DNA of 64,000 bases. Origin: Mycobacterium kyorinense. Lineage in GTDB: Bacteria; Actinomycetota; Actinomycetes; Mycobacteriales; Mycobacteriaceae. The DNA is taken from positions 24,539-88,538 of the forward strand of contig NZ_LQPE01000164.1 of the NCBI RefSeq assembly GCF_002101735.1. The letters run 5' to 3'. Below, piece by piece: positions 8,801-17,091 of this stretch. How positions within the stretch are numbered: position 1 is the stretch's first letter; each line of letters opens with the position of its first letter. Below the pieces are notes generated by a model, which made no database searches, had not been told where the DNA came from, and worked only from the letters and a program-made list of their open reading frames with translations. The position numbers and the translations under genes are program-made.

Positions 8801-9466
8801 TCAGCGCCCCTCGGTCAACAACGCGATCGACCGGCGCAGCTCTTGCTCGGGCGGGGCGGGCGGCAGCGGCGCCTCGGGGCGGGCGCCGAACGCGTCGACC
8901 ATCAGCGCCGCGAACCGGCGCCACGCGTCCGGCGCCGTGGTGGCGGTTGTCTTGAGCACGCCGGCGTTGGCCATCAGCATGACGACGACGTCGCCGGCCG
9001 CCGCGTCGGGCCGCAGCTTTCCCTCGGCCTGCGCCCGGCGGATGAGCTCGCGGAGCTTGTCCACGGTCTCGTTGGTGCGCTGCTCGACGGCGCTGGTGGC
9101 CGGAAACGCCGTGGTCAACAGGTCGCGCAGACCGGCATCGCCGGCCTGCATCTCGCAGAGCTCGAAGACCAGCGTGCGGAAGCCGTCCCAGGCGCTCGGA
9201 TTGGCCAGCGCGCGATCCACCGCCTCGGTGTAGCGGGAGATGTTGCGCTCGAACGCGGCGGCCGCCAGGTCAGGGCGGGTCGGGAAGCGCCGATACAGGG
9301 TGGCCACCCCTACCCCGGCCCGGCCGGCGATCTCCTCCAGCGGCACCGAGAGCCCGCGCTCGGCGAACAACTCGGCGGCGGCGGCCAGGATCCGGTCGCG
9401 GTTGAGTTTGGCGTCGGCGCGAAGTGGCCTGGCTCCCTTTTCGCGCGGCGCTGCGCCTGAAATCAC
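8801..9466 (-). CDS. TetR-family repressor beside an MFS efflux gene
   Basis: 221-residue TetR-type regulator: N-terminal helix-turn-helix (ILAAAAELFAERG, then VPLEEIAGRAGVGVATLYRR) and a variable ligand-binding C-terminal half. It is divergent from an MFS exporter, the classic layout for a repressor controlling an efflux pump and itself. The shared 102-bp gap contains an inverted repeat (9502-9534). ATG 9466 precedes MISGAAPREKGARPLRAD. The pair sits between genes that are neighbours in M. tuberculosis (Rv3049c and Rv3050c), so it looks like an insertion in this lineage. Confidence 0.88.
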   Translation of the reverse strand: MISGAAPREKGARPLRADAKLNRDRILAAAAELFAERGLSVPLEEIAGRAGVGVATLYRRFPTRPDLAAAAFERNISRYTEAVDRALANPSAWDGFRTLVFELCEMQAGDAGLRDLLTTAFPATSAVEQRTNETVDKLRELIRRAQAEGKLRPDAAAGDVVVMLMANAGVLKTTATTAPDAWRRFAALMVDAFGARPEAPLPPAPPEQELRRSIALLTEGR

Positions 9467-9501
9467 AGGTCGACGATACCCGCCGAACTGGAGGAAGACA
9501 T

Positions 9502-9534
9502 CCGCTTATGCGTATCTTCGAGAACCGTAAGCGG
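9502..9534. promoter_or_regulatory. Inverted repeat in the tetR/MFS divergent promoter
   Basis: CCGCTTA (9502-9508) and TAAGCGG (9528-9534) are perfect 7-bp arms around 19 bp. The position between the divergent tetR and transporter genes suggests the repressor's operator. Confidence 0.5.
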
Positions 9535-9568
9535 TAACTACCCTCCACATACGAAACGGAGCACACAC

Positions 9569-11140
9569 ATGGCCGTCACACTGACTGCCCCGGAGCTGAC
9601 GCACGCAGGCCGGCACCGGGCTCCCAGCCGGGACGGGATGCGCGGCAACCCGTGGTGGACGTTGATCGCGGTTTCGCTCGGCGTCATCATGGTCGGTCTC
9701 GACGCCTCCGTGGTGGCCATCGCCAACCCGCGCATCGCCACCGACCTGCACGCGTCGCTGTCGGACCTGCAGTGGATCACCGACGCCTACATGCTGGCGC
9801 TGGCCTCGCTGCTGATCTTCGGCGGAAAGCTCGGCGACCGATTCGGCCGTCGTCAGATGTTTTTCATCGGTGTGGTCGGGTTTGCCGCGACGTCGGTGGG
9901 CATCGGGCTGATCGGCACGGTCGGCGGCGTCATCGCCCTGCGCACCCTGCAGGGGGTGTTCGGGGCGCTGCTGATGCCGAGCACCCTGGCCATCGTCCGG
10001 GCCGCATTCCCGCCGGAAAAGCTCAACGCCGCCGTCGGGATCTGGGGCGCCGCGTCGGGTGTGTCGATCGCGGCCGGGCCCATCGTCGGCGGCCTGCTGG
10101 TCGAGCATGTCAGCTGGGAATCGGTGTTTTACATCAATGCGCCGATCGCGGCCGCCGCCTTGTTGATCGGCGCGCGCGCGATCGTCGAGACGCGCAGCGC
10201 CGGCGAGCACCATCTCGACATCCCGGGGATCGCCACGCTGTCGGGCGGGCTGTTCTTGATCGTGTTCGGGTTGATCAAAGCCCAGAACTGGGGCTGGCTG
10301 GCCGGCCGGACGCTCGGTGTGCTGCTGGCGGGCCTGGCGGCGCTGGCGGTGTTCGTGCTGATCGAACTGCGCGCAGCCGAGCCGCTGCTGCCGATGCGGC
10401 TGTTCGCCAACCGGTCGCTGTCGATCGGCACCGCGGTGGTCGTCATCGACTTCTTCGCGCTGTTCGGCGCGGTGTTCTTCTTGTCGCTGTACCTGCAGAA
10501 CGTGCAGGGCTACTCCCCCGTCGAGACCGGTGTGCGCACGCTGCCGCTGAGCCTGACGCTGATGGTGACGGCCCCGCTCAGTGGCTGGCTGACCGAGAAG
10601 TTCGGGCCGCGCCCGGCCATGGTCGTCGGGCTGGGCGCCGTCGCTGGAGGGCTGTTCTCGCTGGCGTTCCTGCGCGCCGACTCCGGGTACGACGCGCTGT
10701 GGCCGGCATTCGTCTTGCTGGGTGCTGGGATCGGCCTGGTACTGACCGCCAGCTCGGACGCCATCGTCGGAAACGCCAGCGTCGACGACGCCGGACTGGC
10801 CGGCGGCCTGCAGAGCACCGCCGTGCAGCTGGGCGGAGTGTTGGGCACCACGATTCTGGGCTCGGTGGTGTCGAGCCGGGTCGGTTCGGTGCTCGTCGAG
10901 CAGCTCACCGCGGCCGGCACGCCGGCGCCGATCGCCGCAAAACTGACGGCTGCGAAAGAGCTTGTGGCCCAAGGTGTTACGCCGACAGTCCCGGGCATGC
11001 CCGCCCCGCTGGCGCATGCGGTAGCGCAGGGTAGCCACGGCGCGTTCATGGTTGGGCTGCACGCCTCGATGGTGGTGGCCGCCGTGGCAGCGGCTGTCGG
11101 CGCGGTGCTGGCGCTGTACGTGCGTCGCGGCGAGGGTTAG
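9569..11140 (+). CDS. MFS drug-exporter, DHA2/EmrB-QacA type
   Basis: 523-residue proton-driven multidrug exporter in the plasma membrane, with about 14 hydrophobic segments as in the QacA/EmrB branch. Signature pieces are the TM1 region VGLDASVVAIANPRIA, the loop motif GGKLGDRFGRRQMF after TM2, and the motif-C-like stretch IWGAASGVSIAAGPIVGGLL. ATG 9569 is the start. The specific substrate cannot be told. Its TAG overlaps the stop of the convergent TetR gene at 11137 by 3 bp. Likely repressed by the divergent TetR. Confidence 0.9.
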   Translation: MAVTLTAPELTHAGRHRAPSRDGMRGNPWWTLIAVSLGVIMVGLDASVVAIANPRIATDLHASLSDLQWITDAYMLALASLLIFGGKLGDRFGRRQMFFIGVVGFAATSVGIGLIGTVGGVIALRTLQGVFGALLMPSTLAIVRAAFPPEKLNAAVGIWGAASGVSIAAGPIVGGLLVEHVSWESVFYINAPIAAAALLIGARAIVETRSAGEHHLDIPGIATLSGGLFLIVFGLIKAQNWGWLAGRTLGVLLAGLAALAVFVLIELRAAEPLLPMRLFANRSLSIGTAVVVIDFFALFGAVFFLSLYLQNVQGYSPVETGVRTLPLSLTLMVTAPLSGWLTEKFGPRPAMVVGLGAVAGGLFSLAFLRADSGYDALWPAFVLLGAGIGLVLTASSDAIVGNASVDDAGLAGGLQSTAVQLGGVLGTTILGSVVSSRVGSVLVEQLTAAGTPAPIAAKLTAAKELVAQGVTPTVPGMPAPLAHAVAQGSHGAFMVGLHASMVVAAVAAAVGAVLALYVRRGEG

Positions 11141-11871
11141 CTGGCTTCGCGCGGCGCCGCGCTGTGAATCGGCAAGTCGGGATCCATCTCGATGCCGAGC
11201 AGCTCCGCGGTGCCGCCGATCACGCCCATCATGATGGTCGTCAGATGCTCGACGAACTTGTCGTGGGGCATGCGGCGCGGGCTGTCGGGCTCGGGGCCGA
11301 GCCACCAGTCGGTGGCCGACTGGGCCGACCCGAACGCGGCGAACGCGGCGAGTTCGATCGCGGCACGGTCGAGCTGCATCTCGCGCAGCTCGTTGTTGAA
11401 CATCTCGGCCATCGCCAGGGTGATCTCGCGGCCCTCGTTGAGCGCCCGCATCGTCGACTCGGAGCGCTCGGGGAAGCGGCCCTGGATGAAAAACCGCAGC
11501 ACGTTGGGATGTTGCTCGACGAGGTTGACGTACTCCTCGACACTGCGCCGGATGATGTCGCGAGCCGAGTTGGTGGCGAAGTCGACCGACGGGAAGACCG
11601 CCGCCCACAACATGTCGCGCAGCCGTTCGCCGATCGCCTGGAAAAGGTCGGATTTGTCGTGGAAATGCCGGTAGATCTTGGGTTTGGCGGTGCCGGCCTC
11701 TTCGGCGATCTCCCGCACGCTCAATTCGGGTCCCAGCCGGTCGATGGCGCGGAAAGCCGCCTCGACAATCTCGTCGCGCACCTTCTTGCGGTGTTCGCGC
11801 CAGCGTTCGCTGCGCGCGTCGACCTTGCCCCCGGGTCTGGGGCCCGGGTGGGGTCGAGGGATTCTCACCAC
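11137..11871 (-). CDS. TetR-family regulator (Rv3050c-like)
   Basis: TetR-type regulator of about 244 residues, orthologous in sequence and position to Rv3050c. The helix-turn-helix is ELSVREIAEEAGTAKPKIYR near residue 50. The C-terminal half is well conserved (MAEMFNNELREM; WWLGPEPDSPRRMP). The frame is open to 11946, but homology starts at the tandem GTGs at 11871/11868 (MVRIPRPHPGPRPGGK). No Shine-Dalgarno is visible, so a leaderless start is possible. It follows nrdE on the same strand, separated by a long hairpin. Ligand unknown. Confidence 0.88.
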   Translation of the reverse strand: MVRIPRPHPGPRPGGKVDARSERWREHRKKVRDEIVEAAFRAIDRLGPELSVREIAEEAGTAKPKIYRHFHDKSDLFQAIGERLRDMLWAAVFPSVDFATNSARDIIRRSVEEYVNLVEQHPNVLRFFIQGRFPERSESTMRALNEGREITLAMAEMFNNELREMQLDRAAIELAAFAAFGSAQSATDWWLGPEPDSPRRMPHDKFVEHLTTIMMGVIGGTAELLGIEMDPDLPIHSAAPREAS

Positions 11872-11918
11872 GTCAAGCACTTTACCGCGTTGCGGTCGCT
11901 GACCTGGGAAGACCGCTT

Positions 11919-11976
11919 GCCGAGTGTGAAACCCACGACGCGACACGCCGCGGAACCGTCGCCATTCACACTCGGC
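11919..11976. terminator. Long intergenic hairpin after nrdE
   Basis: GCCGAGTGTGAA (11919-11930) and TTCACACTCGGC (11965-11976) are perfect 12-bp arms around a 34-nt GC-rich loop. It lies just past the nrdE stop and probably acts as a T-less terminator or RNA-stabilising hairpin. A relative with the same arm and loop style is at 21863-21923. Confidence 0.6.
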
Positions 11977-11986
11977 GCAAGGCCGG

Positions 11987-14900
11987 CTACAGCATGCAGG
12001 ACACGCAGCCTTCGACCTCGGTGCCTTCCAGCGCCATTTGCCGCAGCCGGATGTAGTAAAGCGTCTTGATCCCCTTGCGCCAGGCGTAGATCTGCGCCTT
12101 GTTGACGTCGCGGGTGGTCGCGGTGTCTTTGAAGAACAGCGTCAGGCTCAGCCCTTGGTCCACATGCTGGGTGGCCGCGGCGTAGGTGTCGATGATCTTC
12201 TCGTAACCGATTTCGTAGGCGTCCTGGTAGTACTCCAGGTTGTCGTTGGTCATGTACGGCGCCGGGTAGTAAACCCGGCCGATCTTGCCTTCCTTGCGGA
12301 TTTCGATCTTCGACACGATCGGGTGGATCGAACTGGTCGAGTGGTTGATGTAGGAGATCGACCCGGTCGGCGGCACCGCCTGCAGGTTCTGGTTGTAGAT
12401 GCCGTGCGCCTGCACCGATTCCTTGAGCCGCCGCCAGTCGTTCTGGTCGGGGATGCGGATACCGGCATCGGCGAAGAGCTGACGTACCTTGGGGGTCTTG
12501 GGCTCCCAGACCTGCTCGGTGTACTTGTCGAAGAACTCCCCCGACGCGTACTTGGACCGCTCGAAGCCCTTGAAGTGCGTACCCCGCTCGATCGCAATGC
12601 GATTCGACGCCCGCAGCGCATGGTAGAGCACTGTGTAGAAGTAGATGTTGGTGAAGTCGATGCCCTCTTCGGAGCCGTAGAAGATCCGTTCGCGGGCCAG
12701 ATACCCGTGCAGGTTCATCTGCCCGAGCCCGATCGCGTGAGATTCGTTGTTGCCCTGCTCGATCGAGGGCACCGAGTAGATGTGGGTCTGGTCGCTGACC
12801 GCCGTCAGCGCCCGGATCGCCACCTCGATGGTCTGTGCGAAATCAGGCGAGTCCATGGTCTTGGCGATGTTCAGCGACCCCAGGTTGCACGAGATGTCTT
12901 TGCCCACTTTGGCGTACGAGAGATCCTCGTTGAACAGCGACGGCGTGGACACTTGCAGGATCTCCGAGCACAGGTTGGAGTGGGTGATCTTGCCTTCAAT
13001 GGGATTAGCCCGGTTCACCGTGTCCTCGAACATGATGTACGGGTAGCCGGATTCGAACTGCAGCTCAGCCAGCGTCTGGAAGAATTCGCGCGCTTTGATT
13101 TTGGTCTTGCGGATGCGCGAGTCGTCGACCATTTCGTAGTACTTCTCGGTGACCGAGATGTCGGCGAACGGCAGCCCGTAGACGCGTTCGACGTCGTACG
13201 GCGAGAACAGGTACATGTCCTCGTTCTTCTTGGCCAGCTCGAAGGTGATGTCGGGAATCACCACGCCGAGGCTCAGGGTCTTGATCCGGATCTTCTCGTC
13301 GGCGTTTTCGCGTTTGGTGTCCAGGAAGCGATAGATGTCGGGGTGATGCGCGTGCAGGTATACCGCGCCGGCGCCTTGGCGCGCGCCGAGCTGGTTGGCG
13401 TAGGAGAACGAGTCCTCGAGCAGCTTCATGATCGGGATGACGCCCGAGCTCTGGTTCTCGATGTTCTTGATCGGCGCGCCGTGTTCACGAATGTTGCTCA
13501 GCAGCAACGCAACTCCCCCGCCGCGCTTGGACAGCTGCAGAGCGGAGTTGATGGAGCGCCCGATGGACTCCATGTTGTCTTCGATGCGAAGGAGGAAGCA
13601 GTTGTGCACGACCGTGCCGCGAATCGTGTAGGTGTGCGTGCCATCGACGTGAAGGTTGTACACCGTCGCCGGAACTTCGTGCGTACGCTTCAGTTCGCGG
13701 ATTCCGTACACGTGCCGCCCATGCACAACCTGATAAGTCTTGCGCGACGACCCTTTTCGACCTAGGTAGTTGTGCAGGTTCTTGCCGACATCGAAAATGA
13801 ACTCTTCATTCGTGCCGGGCAGCCCGGGGACGAATACCTGCCCCGTCACATTGCCTGCTTGATTGACGTACTGGCGGACGGTGGACACGATGCCGACTCG
13901 GCGCAGGAGGAGTTGTACCTGATCGACCAGTTCGGGGTTCACCAGGTCGAGCATCATCCCGCCGGTGGTGCAGCACCCGTCGCCGCGGAACAGCCCGTCC
14001 AAGAGTCCACGCTGGAACTCTTCGTCGGCTGTCAAGACGTCGTGGGACAACCGCTTTGTGTGATACGCCGTCCCAACCATGGAGAGGAACAGCGAGGCGA
14101 CCACCATGCTGTTGCAGATCATGCGGACCGACTGGTCCGACACGCTGTGGTGGACAGCCAGGTCGGCCGCGAATACTCGTTTGAACGCCGCGCCCAACTC
14201 CTGTTGGTACTCGAGTTCGTGTGCGCCGAGCGTGAAGTGAATGCCGTTGGCGATCATGCCGTCTGAGCCTGACCGCTTGGAGACGTGTCCTTCGGCGATG
14301 TACCAACCAAGGATGAGGCCGAGGTCGTACGACTCCTCGACATAGCGGTTCACAGAGACAAAGCGCATGCGGTGACGCTGCTTGCTGCGGTGTTTCAAGT
14401 CGGAGTTGACCTTGCGGATGAGACCGTCGACCTCTTCGTACACCCCCGAGCCGACATACTTCATCAGGTCATAGATCCGCCGCTCGCGTCGCTGGAGCGG
14501 TGCCGCCGTCACGATGAAGTCGCTAGCCTGAACGTCTTTGGCAGCGAGCCAAACAAATCCGTTGAACGGATCGGCGCCGTCGCCTTCGATGAGCGTCTCG
14601 ACTTCCCGCGTCGTCCACACGAGGATCGGATGCTCTGGAGTGCACCGGATGGGCTCTTTGTGCCCGAAGTGCGAAATCGACACCAGAGGTTGGTCGTTGG
14701 GATTCTCGACAACGGACTCGACAACGGAGAAGGACCCGTCGTGCGAGAGCACCCGGTCACCCGGCTGCAAAGACTCGATCGCCTTCGGACCTTCAGGTGT
14801 ATCCACTGGCGTTCCGGCTGGGAAACACGAAACTGGCTCGCCGCGTTGCTTTTTGCCGGAATTGAGGAACGTCGGGGTGGCCGGCTGGAACCGGCCGTCG

Positions 14901-15382
14901 ATGATCTCGTCGACCAGCTTCTCGGCCAGCCCCGTGTCCCCGGCCGCCAAAGTCAGCGCCACCATCACGACGCGGTCCTCGAAGCGCTCCAGGTAGCGCT
15001 TGCCGTCGAAGGTCTTGAGCGTGTAGGAGGTGTAGTACTTGAAGGCGCCGAGGAACGTCGGGAACCGAAACTTCTTGGCATAGGCCCGATCCAGCAGGCT
15101 CTTGACGAAGTTGCGCGAATACTGGTCGAGAACCTCACGCTCGTAATAGTTCTCGCGGATCAGGTAGTCGAGCTTCTCGTCCTGGTTGTGGAAGAAGACG
15201 GTGTTCTGGTTGACGTGCTGCAGGAAGTACTGGTGCGCGGCTTCGCGGTCCTTGTCGAACTGGATCTTGCCGTCGGCGTCGTACAGATTCAGCATCGCGT
15301 TCAGGGCGTGATAATCCGTCTCGCCCGGCAATGCGTGCCCGGCGGGCGTTACACGCTCTGCAGTTGCGGCGGTTGGGGGCAC
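11987..15382 (-). CDS. nrdE: Class Ib ribonucleotide reductase alpha subunit NrdE, intein-bearing precursor
   Basis: Catalytic large subunit that reduces ribonucleoside diphosphates to deoxy forms for DNA synthesis. GTG 15382 (MPPTAATAERVTPAGH) with AAGGAC upstream is the start; it overlaps nrdI by 34 bp. The precursor is 1131 residues: extein 1-185, intein 186-594, extein 595-1131. Without the intein the enzyme is 722 residues, the family length. Extein signatures are NSGKKQRGEPVS, then the redox cysteine in CFLLRIEDN; SKRGGGVALLLSNIREHG; the catalytic NLCSEI; PPTGSISYINHS; and the C-terminal shuttle cysteines EGCVSCML. The intein must be spliced out for the enzyme to work, because it interrupts the chain at an active-site cysteine. 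Confidence 0.96.
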   Translation of the reverse strand: MPPTAATAERVTPAGHALPGETDYHALNAMLNLYDADGKIQFDKDREAAHQYFLQHVNQNTVFFHNQDEKLDYLIRENYYEREVLDQYSRNFVKSLLDRAYAKKFRFPTFLGAFKYYTSYTLKTFDGKRYLERFEDRVVMVALTLAAGDTGLAEKLVDEIIDGRFQPATPTFLNSGKKQRGEPVSCFPAGTPVDTPEGPKAIESLQPGDRVLSHDGSFSVVESVVENPNDQPLVSISHFGHKEPIRCTPEHPILVWTTREVETLIEGDGADPFNGFVWLAAKDVQASDFIVTAAPLQRRERRIYDLMKYVGSGVYEEVDGLIRKVNSDLKHRSKQRHRMRFVSVNRYVEESYDLGLILGWYIAEGHVSKRSGSDGMIANGIHFTLGAHELEYQQELGAAFKRVFAADLAVHHSVSDQSVRMICNSMVVASLFLSMVGTAYHTKRLSHDVLTADEEFQRGLLDGLFRGDGCCTTGGMMLDLVNPELVDQVQLLLRRVGIVSTVRQYVNQAGNVTGQVFVPGLPGTNEEFIFDVGKNLHNYLGRKGSSRKTYQVVHGRHVYGIRELKRTHEVPATVYNLHVDGTHTYTIRGTVVHNCFLLRIEDNMESIGRSINSALQLSKRGGGVALLLSNIREHGAPIKNIENQSSGVIPIMKLLEDSFSYANQLGARQGAGAVYLHAHHPDIYRFLDTKRENADEKIRIKTLSLGVVIPDITFELAKKNEDMYLFSPYDVERVYGLPFADISVTEKYYEMVDDSRIRKTKIKAREFFQTLAELQFESGYPYIMFEDTVNRANPIEGKITHSNLCSEILQVSTPSLFNEDLSYAKVGKDISCNLGSLNIAKTMDSPDFAQTIEVAIRALTAVSDQTHIYSVPSIEQGNNESHAIGLGQMNLHGYLARERIFYGSEEGIDFTNIYFYTVLYHALRASNRIAIERGTHFKGFERSKYASGEFFDKYTEQVWEPKTPKVRQLFADAGIRIPDQNDWRRLKESVQAHGIYNQNLQAVPPTGSISYINHSTSSIHPIVSKIEIRKEGKIGRVYYPAPYMTNDNLEYYQDAYEIGYEKIIDTYAAATQHVDQGLSLTLFFKDTATTRDVNKAQIYAWRKGIKTLYYIRLRQMALEGTEVEGCVSCML
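13601..14827 (-). other. Intein with LAGLIDADG homing-endonuclease domain inside NrdE
   Basis: 409 codons in frame with nrdE. Splicing blocks are complete: Cys1 in block A (CFPAGTPVDTPEG), block B with its histidine (CTPEHPILVW), block F (VYNLHVDGTHTYTI) and block G VVHN followed by the +1 cysteine of the extein. Two dodecapeptide (DOD) motifs, LGLILGWYIAEGHV and LLDGLFRGDGCC, have the acidic residues of an active LAGLIDADG nuclease. Codon choice is visibly less GC-biased than in the flanking exteins, as expected of a mobile element. All terminal residues needed for standard Cys-type splicing are present. Confidence 0.95.
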
Positions 15383-15798
15383 GTGTCGTCCTTCCAAAAG
15401 TCAGCCAGACCCGCACGGACGGCCTCTACGTCGTCCGGGGTTCCCATCAGTTCGAACCGGTACAGGTACGGAACGCCACACTTGCGGGACACCACATTGC
15501 CCGCATAGGCGAATTCGGCACCGAAGTTGTTGTTGCCCGCGGCGATGACCCCACGGATCAACGAGCGGTTGTGCTCGTTGTTCAAAAAGGCGATCACCTG
15601 CTTGGGGACGTAGCCGCCGTCGTTGATGTCCGGGGTGGCGCGGCCACCGCCGTAGGTCGGCAGCACCAGGACGTACGGCCTGTCCACCTCGATGCGGCCG
15701 TGCAGCGGTATCCGCGTGGCGGGAATGCCCAGCTTCTGCACGAAGCGGTGGGTGTTCTCCGACACCGACGAGAAATAGACCAGGCTGCACGACGGCAC
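15349..15798 (-). CDS. nrdI: Flavodoxin-like NrdI
   Basis: 149-residue FMN flavodoxin that supplies oxidant for assembling the dimanganese-tyrosyl radical in NrdF. The start is GTG 15798 with GGAG before it. Motifs: YFSSVSENTHRFVQKL (phosphate-binding loop), VLVLPTYGGGRATPDINDGG and VIAAGNNNFGAEFAYAG. It is the middle gene of nrdHIE, 9 bp after nrdH and overlapping the nrdE start by 34 bp, so the three are co-transcribed. Confidence 0.97.
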   Translation of the reverse strand: MPSCSLVYFSSVSENTHRFVQKLGIPATRIPLHGRIEVDRPYVLVLPTYGGGRATPDINDGGYVPKQVIAFLNNEHNRSLIRGVIAAGNNNFGAEFAYAGNVVSRKCGVPYLYRFELMGTPDDVEAVRAGLADFWKDDTCPQPPQLQSV

Positions 15799-15807
15799 GG
15801 CAATCTC

Positions 15808-16047
15808 CTAGGCGGTCAGCGCGGCACCGGCAAGCGCCTTGATCCGGTCCGGCCGGAAGCCCGACCAGTGCTCGTTGCCGGCCACCACGACGGGAGCCTG
15901 CAGGTAGCCCAGCGCCATGACGTAGTCGCGCGCCTCGCTGTCAATCGAGATGTCGACCTTCTCGTACGGGATGCCCTCTTTGTCCAGCGCCTTGTAGGTG
16001 GCGTTGCACTGCACACATGCCGGCTTGGTGTAGACGGTGATGCTCAT
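15808..16047 (-). CDS. nrdH: Glutaredoxin-like NrdH redoxin
   Basis: 79-residue thioredoxin-fold electron donor for class Ib ribonucleotide reductase. Redox motif CVQC (residues 11-14) within YTKPACVQCNATYKALDKEG; the conserved C-terminal WSGFRPDRI is typical of NrdH. ATG 16047 starts the nrdHIE operon. Its leader is about 180 nt if transcription begins at the TAGTGT element in the proximal NrdR-like box (16232-16246). Confidence 0.97.
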   Translation of the reverse strand: MSITVYTKPACVQCNATYKALDKEGIPYEKVDISIDSEARDYVMALGYLQAPVVVAGNEHWSGFRPDRIKALAGAALTA

Positions 16048-16231
16048 CGGCGGTACGGCTCCTCTGCTGGGAAGGGACTGGCAACTACTCGGTACTGCAT
16101 GTGCGCTGTTGGTTCAGCAGACCGTCACGCCCCGGAATTCCCCTGTTCGCCGACCGCGTAGGCCGGCTCATTGATCCCTGCCCTGGCGGCCCGGCTGACC
16201 GGGTGAACCCGGGGCCTGTCGGTGTGCTGAA

Positions 16232-16278
16232 ACACTACACCTAGTGGGTGACAATAAGAAGGGATACAACATCTTCTG
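16232..16278 (-). promoter_or_regulatory. Paired NrdR-like boxes upstream of nrdHIE
   Basis: Toward nrdH, the proximal box is CACTAGGTGTAGTGT (16246-16232) and the distal, weaker box CAGAAGATGTTGTAT (16278-16264), again exactly 32 bp apart. The proximal box shares 14 of 15 bases with the distal nrdF2 box and contains the same TAGTGT element. The rest of the 408-bp gap between nrdH and the FMN reductase gene holds only the terminator at 16409-16440. Confidence 0.7.
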
Positions 16279-16408
16279 AACAACATTCGTGAAATTCCCT
16301 GGTCGTAAGCCTGCGTCCCACCTCCTCATCGGCGTGTCGTAGATCACAATTCGGCCTCGTCGGCCCTACCCGGGGCATGCGGACACGTCTACCATCGGCC
16401 ACCGACAG

Positions 16409-16440
16409 GCGACGCCCGGAAGCGGCCTTCCGGGCGTCGC
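16409..16440. terminator. Perfect 14-bp stem after the FMN reductase gene
   Basis: Arms 16409-16422 and 16427-16440 are perfectly complementary around the tetraloop CGGC. It lies 15 bp beyond the stop of the gene at 16456-17001, which reads into it. No T-run, as is usual in mycobacteria. Confidence 0.75.
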
Positions 16441-16455
16441 TCAGCAAACGAATAT

Positions 16456-17001
16456 TCAGCTCACTTCGGCGGCCAGTTTGCCGACCACGTCGCGCACATT
16501 GGCGGTGAGCTCGGCATGCTCGCTGGGATGCTTGCCGTCCAGCGACTTCAGCGGCACCGACAGCTTGATCGCCTCGACCACGCGAGGACCGGCGATGCCG
16601 AACGACTTGCGGGTCTCGTCGTGCGCCCACACCCCGCCATAGCGGCCCTGCGACCCGCCGATGACGGCCAGCGGCTTGCCTTTTAGCGCGCTGTTGCCGA
16701 AGGGCCGGGACAGCCAGTCGATCGCGTTCTTGATCACCGCGGGGATGGTGCCGTTGTATTCCGGGGTGACGACCAGGGCGGCGTCGGCCTCGGCCGCCGC
16801 GGCACGCAATGCGGTGACCCCCGCCGGCACGTCGGCCTCGTTGTCGATGTCCTCGTTGTAGAACGGCAGCTCGCCCAGTCCGTCGAAGACGGTCACCGCG
16901 ACGCTGTCGGGGGCGACGTCCGCCGCCAACTGGGCGATCTGTCGATTGACCGAGGCTGCACGCAGGCTGCCCACCAAAGCCATGATCTTGATGTCCGGCA
17001 C
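16456..17001 (-). CDS. NADPH-dependent FMN reductase (Rv3054c-like)
   Basis: 181-residue flavodoxin-fold reductase of the NADPH:FMN/quinone family. Motifs: phosphate loop ALVGSLRAASVNRQIAQLA at the N-terminus, and PEYNGTIPAVIKNAIDWLSR (flavin-binding signature) near residue 80. The start is GTG 17001, with GGAAGGG upstream. It is divergent from a TetR gene with a perfect palindrome between them, so it is probably that regulator's target. Likely role is two-electron reduction of quinones or other electrophiles; the substrate is inferred only from the family. Confidence 0.88.
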   Translation of the reverse strand: MPDIKIMALVGSLRAASVNRQIAQLAADVAPDSVAVTVFDGLGELPFYNEDIDNEADVPAGVTALRAAAAEADAALVVTPEYNGTIPAVIKNAIDWLSRPFGNSALKGKPLAVIGGSQGRYGGVWAHDETRKSFGIAGPRVVEAIKLSVPLKSLDGKHPSEHAELTANVRDVVGKLAAEVS

Positions 17002-17043
17002 TTCGGGATTCCCTTCCGTTGTTGGTCTACATCCTTGCACGAC

Positions 17044-17067
17044 CAAACCGGACCGTAGTCCGGTTTG
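17044..17067. promoter_or_regulatory. Perfect 10-bp palindrome between FMN reductase and tetR
   Basis: CAAACCGGAC (17044-17053), spacer CGTA, GTCCGGTTTG (17058-17067). Centred in the divergent intergenic region, 25 bp before the tetR start. Very likely the TetR operator. Confidence 0.75.
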
Positions 17068-17091
17068 TTCCGTCCGCGTTACAGTGCAGTG

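Noticed and set aside
14285..15508. Long plus-strand frame across the intein border
   Set aside because: Antisense to nrdE and its intein; no motif; the nrdE frame is fully explained.
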